From contig JAKAZN010000041.1 in assembly GCA_021815835.1 (NCBI GenBank), positions 1 to 9,143 of the forward strand: a DNA stretch of 9,143 nt, read 5' to 3'. The notes under the pieces were generated by a model. The model was not told where the DNA came from, searched no databases, and saw only the letters and a list, made by a program, of their open reading frames with translations. The position numbers were made by a program, and so were the translations under genes. The DNA comes from Pseudomonadota bacterium. GTDB taxonomy: Bacteria; Pseudomonadota; Alphaproteobacteria; Acetobacterales; Acetobacteraceae. Positions 1 through 7,548 of this stretch are shown here, piece by piece (positions within the stretch are counted from its first letter, which is position 1; each line of letters begins with the position of its first letter).

Positions 1-1176
1 GATCTGCGCCGCCGCCTGGCCACGGGGGATACCGCCACGGGGGATACCGCCACGGGGGATACCGTAACCGGCATCGTCGCGCGCGCCGCGGTGGCGGATA
101 CGCCCGGGGCGGCCTGGGCGCTGGCCCGCTTCGGCGCGGCCGAGGCGATCGTCGTGCCCCCCGGCGGCGCGGCGGCGGCGCTGGCGGGCCTGCCGCCCGA
201 GGCGCTGCGGCTGGGGCCGGAGGCCTTGGCGCTGCTGGAACGGCTCGGGATCGCGCGGATCGAGACGCTGATGGCCCTGCCGCGCGGGCCGCTGGCGCGG
301 CGGACGGGGGCGGGCGTGCTGGCGCGGCTGGATCAGGCGCTGGGGCGGCTGGGCGAGCCGATCGCCCCTCTCTCCGTCGCCGCGTCCCTGGCCGCGCGGG
401 CGGATTTCCCTGAGCCGCTGATCGACGCCGCGCCGCTGGCGGGTGCGATCGCGGAACTGAGCGAGGAAGTCTGCGCGCGGCTGGACGCGGCCGGGATGGG
501 CGCGCGGGCGCTGGCGCTGCGGCTGATCCGGGTGGACGGGACGGAAGCCATGCTGCGCGTGGGCACGGCGCAAGCGAGCCGGGCGCCGGCGCATCTCGCC
601 CGGTTGCTGGTCGCGCGGCTGGAGCGGTTCGATCCCGGCCTGGGCGTGGCCGGGATGGCGCTGTCGGCCCTCCGCGCGGAGGCGCTGGGGCCGGCCCAGG
701 CGGGGCTGGGCGCGGCCGACGAAGCCGGCGCGCTGGCGGAGCTGGTGGACCGGCTGGCGAACCGGCTGGGCGCGGGACGGGTCTGGCGCGCCGAGGCGGT
801 GGCGAGCGCGGTGCCGGAGCGGTCGGTGCGGCGGGTGGCGGGGCTGGCTCGGGCGGCCGGGACCGGCTGGCCTTGCGGCCTGCCGCGCCCGCCACGATTG
901 CTGTCCCCGCCGCAGCCGGTGGAGGCGCTGGCCCTGCTGCCGGACCAGGCCCCGGCCGCCTTCACCTGGCGGCGCCGGCGCTTCCGGGTGCGCCGTGCCG
1001 ACGGGCCGGAGCGGGTCTGGGGCGAATGGTGGCGACGGGAGGCGGAGGCGGGGGCGGTGCGCGACTACTGGCGGGTGGAGGAGACGGAGGGGCAGCGCTT
1101 CTGGCTGTACCGGCGCGGCGATGGGGTCGCGGCGGAGAGCGGGGATTTGCGGTGGTTCCTGCACGGGCTGGGGTGA
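1..1176 (+). CDS. imuB: ImuB, Y-family polymerase-like mutasome subunit (5' truncated)
   Basis: The frame is open from base 1, so the gene begins before the window; the GTG at 91 is internal. About 391 codons are visible. ImuB proteins are Y-family polymerase relatives that usually lack catalytic acids and act as adaptors linking ImuA and DnaE2 to the beta clamp in SOS translesion synthesis. Seen here: the family segment [13 protein letters not shown] just after the left edge, a helix-hairpin-helix-like thumb ([14 protein letters not shown] to [15 protein letters not shown]), a little-finger-like region (about 400-690) and the characteristic C-terminal block ending [17 protein letters not shown] and RWFLHGLG. 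The catalytic-acid region is outside the window, so its state cannot be checked. A triple ATGDT repeat lies at 19-63. The segment where relatives often carry a clamp-binding motif reads QAGLGAAD (697-720), a poor match. The dnaE2 gene follows 181 nt downstream on the same strand, the usual order. The identification is firm from the C-terminal block and neighbour. Confidence 0.93.
   Translation, partial: DLRRRLATGDTATGDTATGDTVTGIVARAAVADTPGAAWALARFGAAEAIVVPPGGAAAALAGLPPEALRLGPEALALLERLGIARIETLMALPRGPLARRTGAGVLARLDQALGRLGEPIAPLSVAASLAARADFPEPLIDAAPLAGAIAELSEEVCARLDAAGMGARALALRLIRVDGTEAMLRVGTAQASRAPAHLARLLVARLERFDPGLGVAGMALSALRAEALGPAQAGLGAADEAGALAELVDRLANRLGAGRVWRAEAVASAVPERSVRRVAGLARAAGTGWPCGLPRPPRLLSPPQPVEALALLPDQAPAAFTWRRRRFRVRRADGPERVWGEWWRREAEAGAVRDYWRVEETEGQRFWLYRRGDGVAAESGDLRWFLHGLG
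19..63 (+). repeat. Three perfect 15-bp in-frame tandem repeats in imuB
   Basis: The unit GCCACGGGGGATACC occurs three times head to tail at 19-33, 34-48 and 49-63, with no mismatches. It is in frame with imuB and encodes Ala-Thr-Gly-Asp-Thr three times. It sits just before the conserved segment [14 protein letters not shown], where relatives typically have a short loop, so it looks like a loop expansion tolerated by the protein. Perfect identity suggests recent slippage; an assembly or sequencing cause cannot be excluded from this sequence alone. Confidence 0.97.
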
Positions 1177-1361
1177 TGGCGATGGCCCGACGCGCGATGG
1201 TCGTTGCGTGCGACATCCCTTGGCCCCTCGCGGTCGGGGAGCGGCGATTTCGGCACGGAGAAGGAAAGGCGAGGAAGAAGGAGCGCACGGAGAGGAGCGA
1301 CGGCTGGCGCGATCTTTCGGCTGGTCGCATGTGGCCGAAACGAACGATCACCTCCCCATGA
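1176..1361 (+). CDS. Possible small bridging ORF between imuB and dnaE2 (61 aa, hypothetical)
   Basis: The ATG at 1176-1178 shares its A with the imuB stop (TGATG). The frame stays open for 61 codons, and its TGA at 1359-1361 overlaps the dnaE2 ATG at 1358-1360 (ATGA). Such overlaps are typical of translational coupling and would explain why dnaE2 has no visible Shine-Dalgarno sequence. The predicted peptide starts [10 protein letters not shown], is very basic with a Lys/Arg/Glu-rich middle, and has one Cys; I recognise no domain and assign no function. Against coding: about a quarter of its codons end in A or T, clearly more than in the flanking genes, and a frame this short stays open easily in such GC-rich DNA. 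It may instead be an untranslated spacer, or serve only to carry ribosomes to dnaE2. Confidence 0.25.
   Translation: MAMARRAMVVACDIPWPLAVGERRFRHGEGKARKKERTERSDGWRDLSAGRMWPKRTITSP
1315..1340 (+). promoter_or_regulatory. Hairpin just upstream of the dnaE2 start
   Basis: TTTCGGC (1315-1321) and GCCGAAA (1334-1340) form a perfect 7-bp stem, extendable by two G-U pairs in RNA around a short loop. It ends 17 nt before the dnaE2 ATG and is not followed by a T-run, so it does not look like a terminator. It could affect ribosome loading on dnaE2. No function is shown. Confidence 0.4.
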
Positions 1362-4300
1362 CCTACGTCGAGCTGCAGGTCACCACCAGCCGCAGCTTCC
1401 TCCGCGGCGCCTCGCATATCGAGGAGCTCTTCGCCACCGCCGCGGCGCTCGGCCTGGCCGCGCTCGGCGTGACCGACCGCGCCTCCGTGGGCGGCATGGT
1501 GCGCGCGCACCAACGCGCGAAGGAGAGCGGCGTGCGGCTGGTGCCCGGCTGCCGGATCGATCCCGCCGACGCGCCGGCGTTATTGCTCTATCCCACCGAT
1601 CGGCCGGCCTGGTCGCGGCTGACCCGCCTGCTCACGCTGGGCAAGCGCCGCGCCGGCAAGGGCGGCTGCCGGCTCGACTGGAACGATATCGCGGCGGCGT
1701 CCGAGGGGATGCTCGCCGTGCTGCTCCCCGCCGATCCGGCCACCCTGCCGCCCCATCTGGACCGGCTGGCCGAGGCGTTCGCCGATCGCGCCTATCTGGC
1801 GCTGACGCCCGCGCGCCGGCCGGGCGCGGCGGCGCGGCTGGAAACCCTCGCCCGCGCGGCGCGCGCCCATCGCGTGGCCCCGCTCGCCACCGGCGACGTG
1901 CGCTACCATGTCCCCGAGCGGCGCATCCTGGCCGACGTGCTCACCTGCATCCGTGAGGGTTGCACGATCGATACGGCGGGCGCGCGGCTCGATCGCGGCG
2001 CCGAGCACCATCTGCGCGCGCCGGCCGAGATGGCCCGCCTGCTCGCCCGCCACCCCGAGGCGATCGCGCGCACCGGCGAGCTCGCGGGGCGCTGCGCCTT
2101 CTCGCTCGATGATTTGTCGTATCAGTATCCGTCCGAAACGGAAGACCCGGCGCTGGGCCCGCAGCAGACCCTGGAATGGCTGACCTGGGAAGGTGCCGCG
2201 CGGCGCTACCCGGACGGCGTGCCGGACGATGTCGCGGCCCAGTTGCGCCACGAACTGGCGTTGATCGCGGAGCTTGCCTACGCGCCCTATTTCCTGACCG
2301 TGAACAGCATCGTCCGCTTCGCCCGCGCGCGCGCCATCCTGTGCCAGGGGCGCGGCAGCGCCGCCAATTCCGCGGTCTGCTACGTGCTTGGTATCACCAG
2401 TGTCGATCCGGTGCGCGGGGGGTTGCTGTTCGAGCGCTTCGTCTCGGCCGAGCGCCGCGAACCGCCCGATATCGATGTCGATTTCGAGCATGAGCGGCGC
2501 GAGGAGGTGATCCAGTGGATCTATGAAACCTACGGCCGCGACCGTGCCGCGCTCTGCGCCACCGTGATCCGCTTCCGCGCCCGCGGCGCGGTGCGCGAGG
2601 TCGGCAAGGCGCTCGGCCTGCCCGAGGACATCACCGGCGCGCTCGCCCGCCAGGTCTCGTCCTGGTCGGACGAGGCGACGATCGCGGCCCGCGCCGGCGC
2701 GCTCGGCCTCAACCTGGCCGACCGGCGGCTGCGCCTGACCGTGGAACTGGCCCAGACCCTGATCGGCTTTCCCCGCCATCTGTCGCAGCACCCGGGTGGC
2801 TTCGTGCTGACCCACGACCGGCTGGACGCGCTGGTGCCGATCGAGCCGGCGGCGATGGCGGATCGCCAGGTGATCGAGTGGGACAAGGACGACATCGACG
2901 CGCTGCGCTTCATGAAGGTGGACGTGCTGGGCCTCGGGATGCTGGGCTGCCTGCGCCGCGCCTTCGACCTGCTGGCGGCGCATCGCAATGAGACGCGCGA
3001 TCTCGCGACCATACCGCCCGAGGATCCGGCCACCTACGCGATGATCCGCCGCGCCGATACGTTGGGGACGTTCCAGATCGAAAGCCGCGCGCAGATGGCG
3101 ATGCTGCCGCGCATCAAGCCACGCACCTTCTACGATCTGGTGATCCAGGTCGCGATCGTCCGCCCCGGGCCGATCCAGGGCGAGATGGTGCATCCCTATC
3201 TGCGCCGGCGCGAGGGGCGCGAGCAGGTCCACTACCCCACGCCCGAGCTGCGCCGGGTGCTGGAAAAGACCCTTGGCGTGCCGCTGTTCCAGGAACAGGC
3301 GATGCAAGTGGCGATCGCCTGCGCCGGCTTCACGCCCGGAGAAGCGGACGCGCTGCGCCGCGCCATGGCAACCTTCAAGATGACCGGCGGCGTGGCGCAT
3401 TTCCGCGCCCGTCTGCTGGAAGGGATGGCGGCGCGCGGCTATGCGCCGGAGTTCGCCGAACAGATTTGCACCCAGCTCGAAGGTTTCGGCAGCTACGGAT
3501 TCCCCGAAAGCCACGCGGCGTCCTTCGCGCTGATCGCCTATGCCTCGGCCTGGATGAAATGCCACCACCCGGACGTGTTCGCCTGCGCGCTGTTGAACGC
3601 GCAGCCGATGGGATTCTACGCGCCGGCGCAGATCGTGCGCGACGCGCGCGCGCATGGCGTGCGGGTGGCGGGGGTGTGCGTGAACGCCTCCGATTGGGAC
3701 TGCGCGTTATCCTCCGGGCGCGGGACGCTGCGGCTCGGGCTGCGGCTGGTGAAGGGGCTGGGCGAGGCGGAGGCGGAGCGGCTGGTGGCCGCGCGGGGGG
3801 CGGTGCCCTATGCCGATATTCCGGATCTGCATCGACGTGCCGGGATCTCGCCCGCCACGCTGCGCGTGCTGGCGGAGGCGGATGCATTCGCCGCCCTCGG
3901 CCTCGACCGGCGCGCCGCGCTCTGGGCGATCGCGGCCCTGGCGCCGGCGCCGCTGCCGCTGTTCGCCGCCGCCGAGGCGATCGCCGAGACCGCGGTCGCC
4001 CTGCCCCTTCTGCCCGAGGCGGGCGAGGTGATGGAGGATTACCGCGCCCTCGGCCTCAGTCTGCGCGCCCATCCGGCCTCGTTCCTGCGCGCGGGGCTGG
4101 CGGCGCGGGGCATCCTGGCCTGCGCCGGCCTGGCGCGCGCGCGCGACGGGGGGAGCGCGGCGGTGGCGGGGCTGGTGCTGGTGCGCCAGCGCCCGGGCTC
4201 GGCGCGCGGCGTGCTGTTCATGACGATCGAGGACGAGACGGGGCTCGCCAACCTGATCGTCTGGCCCGATCTGTTCGAACGCAACCGCCGCCTGATCCTG

Positions 4301-4444
4301 TCGGCGGGCATGATCGCCGCGCGCGGGATCGTGCAGCGCGAGGGCCGCGTGATCCACGTGATCGCGCGCGCGTTCGAGGATCTGACCCCGGAATTGCGCG
4401 CGCTGGGCCGCGAGGTGCGGGTACCGACGCGGGATTTCCGGTGA
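1358..4444 (+). CDS. dnaE2: DnaE2, error-prone DNA polymerase III alpha subunit
   Basis: C-family DNA polymerase of 1028 aa, usual for DnaE2, which performs damage-tolerant synthesis with ImuA/ImuB after SOS induction. The start [20 protein letters not shown] matches the family N-terminus; the open frame further upstream does not. No clear ribosome-binding site precedes the ATG. Domains in order: PHP domain (about 1-280), with the metal-binding histidines of DnaE1 replaced (VELQV), so proofreading by it is unlikely; polymerase core with [18 protein letters not shown], the catalytic pair in [10 protein letters not shown] (D371, D373), [11 protein letters not shown] and the third aspartate in KVDVLGLGM (D522); then [17 protein letters not shown]; a helix-hairpin-helix region; and a C-terminal OB fold (from about 936, [12 protein letters not shown] to LIVWPDLFE). 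The protein ends RDFR, as is common in the family. PLPLF at 865-869 resembles a clamp-binding motif. The gene looks intact. No LexA-type site was found in the 181-nt gap, so induction is probably set upstream of imuB. Confidence 0.97.
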   Translation: MTYVELQVTTSRSFLRGASHIEELFATAAALGLAALGVTDRASVGGMVRAHQRAKESGVRLVPGCRIDPADAPALLLYPTDRPAWSRLTRLLTLGKRRAGKGGCRLDWNDIAAASEGMLAVLLPADPATLPPHLDRLAEAFADRAYLALTPARRPGAAARLETLARAARAHRVAPLATGDVRYHVPERRILADVLTCIREGCTIDTAGARLDRGAEHHLRAPAEMARLLARHPEAIARTGELAGRCAFSLDDLSYQYPSETEDPALGPQQTLEWLTWEGAARRYPDGVPDDVAAQLRHELALIAELAYAPYFLTVNSIVRFARARAILCQGRGSAANSAVCYVLGITSVDPVRGGLLFERFVSAERREPPDIDVDFEHERREEVIQWIYETYGRDRAALCATVIRFRARGAVREVGKALGLPEDITGALARQVSSWSDEATIAARAGALGLNLADRRLRLTVELAQTLIGFPRHLSQHPGGFVLTHDRLDALVPIEPAAMADRQVIEWDKDDIDALRFMKVDVLGLGMLGCLRRAFDLLAAHRNETRDLATIPPEDPATYAMIRRADTLGTFQIESRAQMAMLPRIKPRTFYDLVIQVAIVRPGPIQGEMVHPYLRRREGREQVHYPTPELRRVLEKTLGVPLFQEQAMQVAIACAGFTPGEADALRRAMATFKMTGGVAHFRARLLEGMAARGYAPEFAEQICTQLEGFGSYGFPESHAASFALIAYASAWMKCHHPDVFACALLNAQPMGFYAPAQIVRDARAHGVRVAGVCVNASDWDCALSSGRGTLRLGLRLVKGLGEAEAERLVAARGAVPYADIPDLHRRAGISPATLRVLAEADAFAALGLDRRAALWAIAALAPAPLPLFAAAEAIAETAVALPLLPEAGEVMEDYRALGLSLRAHPASFLRAGLAARGILACAGLARARDGGSAAVAGLVLVRQRPGSARGVLFMTIEDETGLANLIVWPDLFERNRRLILSAGMIAARGIVQREGRVIHVIARAFEDLTPELRALGREVRVPTRDFR

Positions 4445-4452
4445 TCGGGAGA

Positions 4453-4484
4453 AAGGCCAGAGGAGCGCTGCCCCCCCTGGCCTT
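4453..4484. terminator. Bidirectional terminator between convergent dnaE2 and the transporter operon
   Basis: AAGGCCAG (4453-4460) and CTGGCCTT (4477-4484) are perfect 8-bp complements around a 16-nt loop holding a C-run and AGCGCT. It lies 8 nt after the dnaE2 stop and 4 nt after the ATPase stop on the other strand. The outer arms supply A's on the left and T's on the right in both orientations; the - strand reads TTTCT after the stem, the + strand TTCCC, so termination of the transporter transcript is the better supported of the two. Confidence 0.75.
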
Positions 4485-4488
4485 CCCT

Positions 4489-5595
4489 TCAGACCACCAG
4501 GCCCGACGCCGGATCGATCAGGTGCATGTTGTTGAGATCGAGCGCAAGCGGCAGCACCTGCCCTGGCGCGGCGGGCGTGGAGGGTTCGCAGCGCGCGCAG
4601 ACCGGCGTGCCATCGACGAAGAAATGGACCATGGTTTCCATGCCCATCGGCTCCACCACATCGACCATCGCGTCCATCCGTGCGAACCCGGGCTTCATGT
4701 CGGGTTCGTGATAGTCGAACATATGCTCGGGCCGCACGCCGAGCAGCATGTCCTTGCCCTTGAAGACGGCGTAGCGCGCGCGCCGCGCTTCCGGCACGTT
4801 GAGCAGGGTGGCGGGATTGACCCGCACGGTGAGGCCGCCGCCGGCGGCTTCCTCCACCCGCCCGGGGAGGAAATTCATCGCCGGGCTGCCGATGAAGCCG
4901 GCGACGAAGCGGGTGGCGGGGTGGTGATAGAGATCGTTCGGCGTGCCCACCTGTTCGATCACGCCATGGTTCATCACCACGACGCGGTCGGCCAGGGTCA
5001 TCGCCTCGATCTGGTCGTGGGTCACGTAGACGGTGGTGGTGCGGACGGTCTGGTGGACCTTCTTGATTTCCGTGCGCATCTGCACGCGCAGCTTGGCGTC
5101 CAGGTTCGATAGCGGTTCGTCGAACAGGAACACCTTGGGGTTGCGCACGATCGCGCGCCCCATCGCCACGCGCTGGCGCTGCCCGCCCGAGAGCGCCTTG
5201 GGCTTGCGATCGAGCAGGGTGCCGATATCGAGGATGCGCGCCGCCTCATCCACCCGGCGCTTGATCTCGTCCTTCGGAAATTTCCGCAGTTTCAGACCGA
5301 AGGCCATGTTGTCGAACACGCTCATGTGCGGATAGAGCGCGTAGTTCTGGAACACCATGGCGATGTCGCGATCGCGCGGCGGCACATCGTTGACCACGTC
5401 GCCGCCGATCCAGATCTCGCCGCCCGAGATTTCCTCCAGCCCCGCGATCATGCGCAAGGTGGTGGATTTGCCGCAGCCCGAGGGGCCGACCAGGACGACG
5501 AATTCCTGATCGGCGATCTCGAGGTCGATCCCCTTCACCGCCTGCACGCCGCCTTCATAGACCTTGACGACCTTACGAACCGAAACCTCAGCCAT
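4489..5595 (-). CDS. ugpC: ABC sugar-type importer ATPase, UgpC/MalK family
   Basis: A 368-aa nucleotide-binding subunit that powers the import complex from the cytoplasmic face. All motifs are intact: Walker [10 protein letters not shown] (37-45), Q-loop Q83, signature LSGGQRQR (135-142), Walker B VFLFDEP (155-161), D-loop SNLD (163-166) and switch H193. A C-terminal regulatory TOBE/MOI-type domain (about 235-368) includes GVRPEHM, as in MalK/UgpC proteins of CUT1 importers. The ATG at 5595 is chosen because AGGGAG (5602-5607) lies 6 nt upstream; a GTG at 5622 would add nine residues from inside the permease gene without a ribosome-binding site. The TAG stop of permease 2 (5606-5608) overlaps this ribosome-binding site, which suggests coupled translation. 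It is the last gene of the operon, ending just before the terminator. The symbol reflects family resemblance; glycerol-3-phosphate as substrate is not implied. Confidence 0.95.
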   Translation of the reverse strand: MAEVSVRKVVKVYEGGVQAVKGIDLEIADQEFVVLVGPSGCGKSTTLRMIAGLEEISGGEIWIGGDVVNDVPPRDRDIAMVFQNYALYPHMSVFDNMAFGLKLRKFPKDEIKRRVDEAARILDIGTLLDRKPKALSGGQRQRVAMGRAIVRNPKVFLFDEPLSNLDAKLRVQMRTEIKKVHQTVRTTTVYVTHDQIEAMTLADRVVVMNHGVIEQVGTPNDLYHHPATRFVAGFIGSPAMNFLPGRVEEAAGGGLTVRVNPATLLNVPEARRARYAVFKGKDMLLGVRPEHMFDYHEPDMKPGFARMDAMVDVVEPMGMETMVHFFVDGTPVCARCEPSTPAAPGQVLPLALDLNNMHLIDPASGLVV

Positions 5596-5605
5596 GAACT
5601 GCTCC

Positions 5606-6502
5606 CTAGCCTTTTGTTGCACCGGCCGTCAGGCCGGCGATGTAATAATCCATGAGGAAGGCGTATATCAGGATCGGCGGCGCGGAGGCCAGGATATTGG
5701 CCGCCATGATGCGCCCCCAGTCCAGCACGTCGCCGTGGATCAGGGTGGACACGATCCCGGCGGTCAAGACCATCTGCTTGGCGGTGAACAGGAACGCCAG
5801 CGGATAGAGGAAATCCCCCCAGCAGACGGTGAAGGCGAAGATGGTCGCGGCGATGATACCCGGCATCGCCACGGGGATGAAGATCTTCCACAGCATCTGC
5901 AGGTGCGAGGCGCCGTCGATCATCGCCGCCTCGTCCAGCTCCTTCGGGATGGAGCCGAAATAGCCGATCATGATCCAGGTGCAGAAGGGCACCGACAAGG
6001 TCGGCCACACCAGGGCGAGCCCCCAGGTGGAATTGATCAGGTGCAGATCCGCGAGCACCCGGAACAGCGGGATGAACAGCAGCGATTCCGGCACCAGATA
6101 GGTGAGGAACACGCCGGTGGCGAAGACCTGGCTGCCCCAGAAGCGCATCCGCGCCAGCGCGTAGGCCGACAGCACCGAGATGACGATGGTCGCGGCCACC
6201 ACCACCACGGTGATCTTCACGCTGTTCCAGAAGAACATCTGGAACTGCGCGTCGCGCAGGATCGAGATGAAATTGCCGAGATACGGATGATGCGTGTACC
6301 AGGGATCGAGCCCCGAGCCGATCTCCTTCGAGGTCTTGAGCGAGGTGATCAGCTCGAAATAGGGCGGCACCAGGAACAGGAAGGCGAAGATGACCAGCAT
6401 GATGTAGCTGGTCCACAATGCCCAGCGCCGCTCGCGCGCGAGGCTCGGCTTGCGCCCGCGCCAGCGTGGCGTGCCGTCGGCGGTCATGGTTGCGCCGCTC
6501 AT
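5606..6502 (-). CDS. ABC sugar-type importer permease 2 (MalG/UgpE-like)
   Basis: A 298-aa inner-membrane subunit of a CUT1-type importer. About six membrane segments can be placed by hydrophobicity (near residues 28-50, 92-116, 125-150, 158-182, 213-239 and 268-289). The cytoplasmic coupling (EAA) motif that docks on the ATPase reads [20 protein letters not shown] (191-210), with the expected glycine at 197. The large loop after the first segment and the tail ending [15 protein letters not shown] are typical of MalG-like subunits. The ATG at 6502 follows the permease 1 stop by one nucleotide (TGACATG), with GGGAGG about 9 nt upstream inside the previous gene; a second Met at residue 6 has no such site. 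The gene is intact and translationally coupled to its partner. The substrate cannot be read from the sequence. Confidence 0.94.
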   Translation of the reverse strand: MSGATMTADGTPRWRGRKPSLARERRWALWTSYIMLVIFAFLFLVPPYFELITSLKTSKEIGSGLDPWYTHHPYLGNFISILRDAQFQMFFWNSVKITVVVVAATIVISVLSAYALARMRFWGSQVFATGVFLTYLVPESLLFIPLFRVLADLHLINSTWGLALVWPTLSVPFCTWIMIGYFGSIPKELDEAAMIDGASHLQMLWKIFIPVAMPGIIAATIFAFTVCWGDFLYPLAFLFTAKQMVLTAGIVSTLIHGDVLDWGRIMAANILASAPPILIYAFLMDYYIAGLTAGATKG

Positions 6503-6503
6503 G

Positions 6504-7469
6504 TCAGATGGCCTCCCGGGTCCGGCGATTGACGCCGCGCAGGATGAAGATGGCGAAGATCGCGAGGATCGGGAAGATGAACAGGCTGACCGCCGAACCC
6601 ATCGGGATGTTGCCCGCGCCGATGCCCACCTGGAAGGCGTAGGTGGCGAACACCTGGGTGCTGTTGGCCGGCGCGCCGGCGGTCAGGATCTCGACGATGT
6701 CGAAATTGGCGAAGGTGACGATCAGGCTGAACAGCACCGTGATGCTGATCACGTTCTGCAGCAGCGGCAACGAGACGTAGCGGATCTTCTGGATTCCGGT
6801 GGCGCCGTCGATCGCCGCGGCCTCATACAGTTGCTCGGGCACCGATTTCAGGGTGGCGAGATACATGATCATGAAGAACGGCGCGCCGAACCAGACATTG
6901 ACCACGATCACCCAGAACCGCGCCCAGCCGGTCAGCGCGAGCCAGGCCACGGGCTGCATCCCCGCCGCGGTCAGCAACCAGTTGATGGCGGAATAGCTGC
7001 CCGCGATCATCCACCACCATCCGAGCGTCGATAGCGCCGGCGGAATGACCCACGGCACCAGCAGCAGGCCGCGCCACAGGCGCTGATCCCGGCCGCGGAT
7101 ATTGTGCATCACGTGGGCCAGGATGAAGCCGATCAGCGCCTTGAAGAACACCGCGGTGACGGCGAACAGGACGCTCTGGAAGATGACCAGGTGGAACGTG
7201 TCGCTGGTCAGCAGGTACTGGTAGTTGAACAGCCCGATGAAGCGGTGCATGTCGCGGCTGAGCATGGACAGATAGATGGAATAGACGAACGGATAGACCA
7301 CCAGGCCGCCGATCAGCGCGAACAGCGGCAGGCACATCATCACCGCGATGCTCGACCGCCGCCTGGCCATCCGTTGCAGGGTACCTGGCCGCGTGGCGGC
7401 CGGCCGCGCGCCGAGACCGGTTGCCGGAAAGCCGCTCGTTCCCTCGGCCCCGCTCGTTCCTTCAGCCAT
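6504..7469 (-). CDS. ABC sugar-type importer permease 1 (MalF/UgpA-like)
   Basis: A 321-aa inner-membrane subunit that pairs with permease 2 to form the translocation channel. Hydrophobic segments lie near residues 41-65, 94-120, 132-152, 176-206, 237-260 and 290-312. The EAA motif runs from E216 (YEAAAIDGATGIQKIRYVSL) to the proline at 235, with glycine at 222. The roughly 40 residues before the first membrane segment are polar and low-complexity, opening with a duplicated AEGTSG. The ATG at 7469 has AAGGGG about 10 nt upstream; Met34 (MARRRSS) is a possible later start, but its upstream sequence is weaker. It lies 79 nt downstream of the binding-protein gene, across a strong hairpin, and 1 nt before permease 2. 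The family call is firm; the exact start is less so. Confidence 0.93.
   Translation of the reverse strand: MAEGTSGAEGTSGFPATGLGARPAATRPGTLQRMARRRSSIAVMMCLPLFALIGGLVVYPFVYSIYLSMLSRDMHRFIGLFNYQYLLTSDTFHLVIFQSVLFAVTAVFFKALIGFILAHVMHNIRGRDQRLWRGLLLVPWVIPPALSTLGWWWMIAGSYSAINWLLTAAGMQPVAWLALTGWARFWVIVVNVWFGAPFFMIMYLATLKSVPEQLYEAAAIDGATGIQKIRYVSLPLLQNVISITVLFSLIVTFANFDIVEILTAGAPANSTQVFATYAFQVGIGAGNIPMGSAVSLFIFPILAIFAIFILRGVNRRTREAI
7431..7466 (-). repeat. Imperfect 18-bp tandem duplication at the permease 1 N-terminus
   Basis: Two adjacent 18-bp units (7431-7448 and 7449-7466) are identical at 15 of 18 positions and encode AEGTSG twice, directly after the start Met. The differences are mostly synonymous, so the peptide repeat is exact while the DNA has drifted. 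Confidence 0.85.
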
Positions 7470-7502
7470 GACCGCCGATCCCCTTCCGTGCGACGAAACA
7501 AA

Positions 7503-7542
7503 GTCCCGCGCGGACCGGGACGGGGGAACCCCGTCCCGGTCC
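7503..7542 (-). promoter_or_regulatory. Intercistronic hairpin with competing terminator-like fold
   Basis: In the - strand transcript, a perfect 14-bp stem (7512-7525 with 7529-7542, 3-nt loop) begins 6 nt after the binding-protein stop. A second, weaker stem, GTCCCG with CGGGAC (7521-7516 with 7508-7503, 7-nt loop), reuses one arm of the first and is followed directly by TTTGTTTC. The two cannot coexist. The large stem probably protects the upstream message from 3' decay or partly limits read-through, raising binding protein over permeases; the small one resembles an intrinsic terminator. The structure is seen in the sequence; the function is inferred. Confidence 0.7.
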
Positions 7543-7548
7543 CGACGG

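Noticed and set aside
19..63. CRISPR-like array
   Set aside because: The repeats are contiguous, have no spacers, and are in frame within imuB.
995..1357. N-terminal extension of DnaE2 in the same open frame
   Set aside because: The extension overlaps imuB coding sequence, has low-complexity Arg/Gly content, and the DnaE2 family N-terminus begins at the ATG at 1358.
1177..1357. LexA/SOS box upstream of dnaE2
   Set aside because: No GTTC-N7-GTTC or GAAC-N7-GAAC pair was found; a single GAAC near 1341 has no partner. SOS control, if present, is likely upstream of the cassette.
1580..3655. Long open frame (691 codons) antisense to dnaE2
   Set aside because: It lies wholly opposite a gene with intact polymerase motifs; its composition (Arg/Gly/Ala/His-rich, no domain) is that of a GC-rich shadow frame.
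3466..5112. 548-codon + strand frame running from dnaE2 into the ATPase gene
   Set aside because: It crosses two convergent real genes and the terminator in a non-coding frame; it has no domain character.
5564..6532. 322-codon + strand frame opposite permease 2
   Set aside because: Asp/Glu/His/Gln-rich text typical of the antisense of hydrophobic transmembrane codons; the permease on the other strand has the EAA motif and coupled starts.
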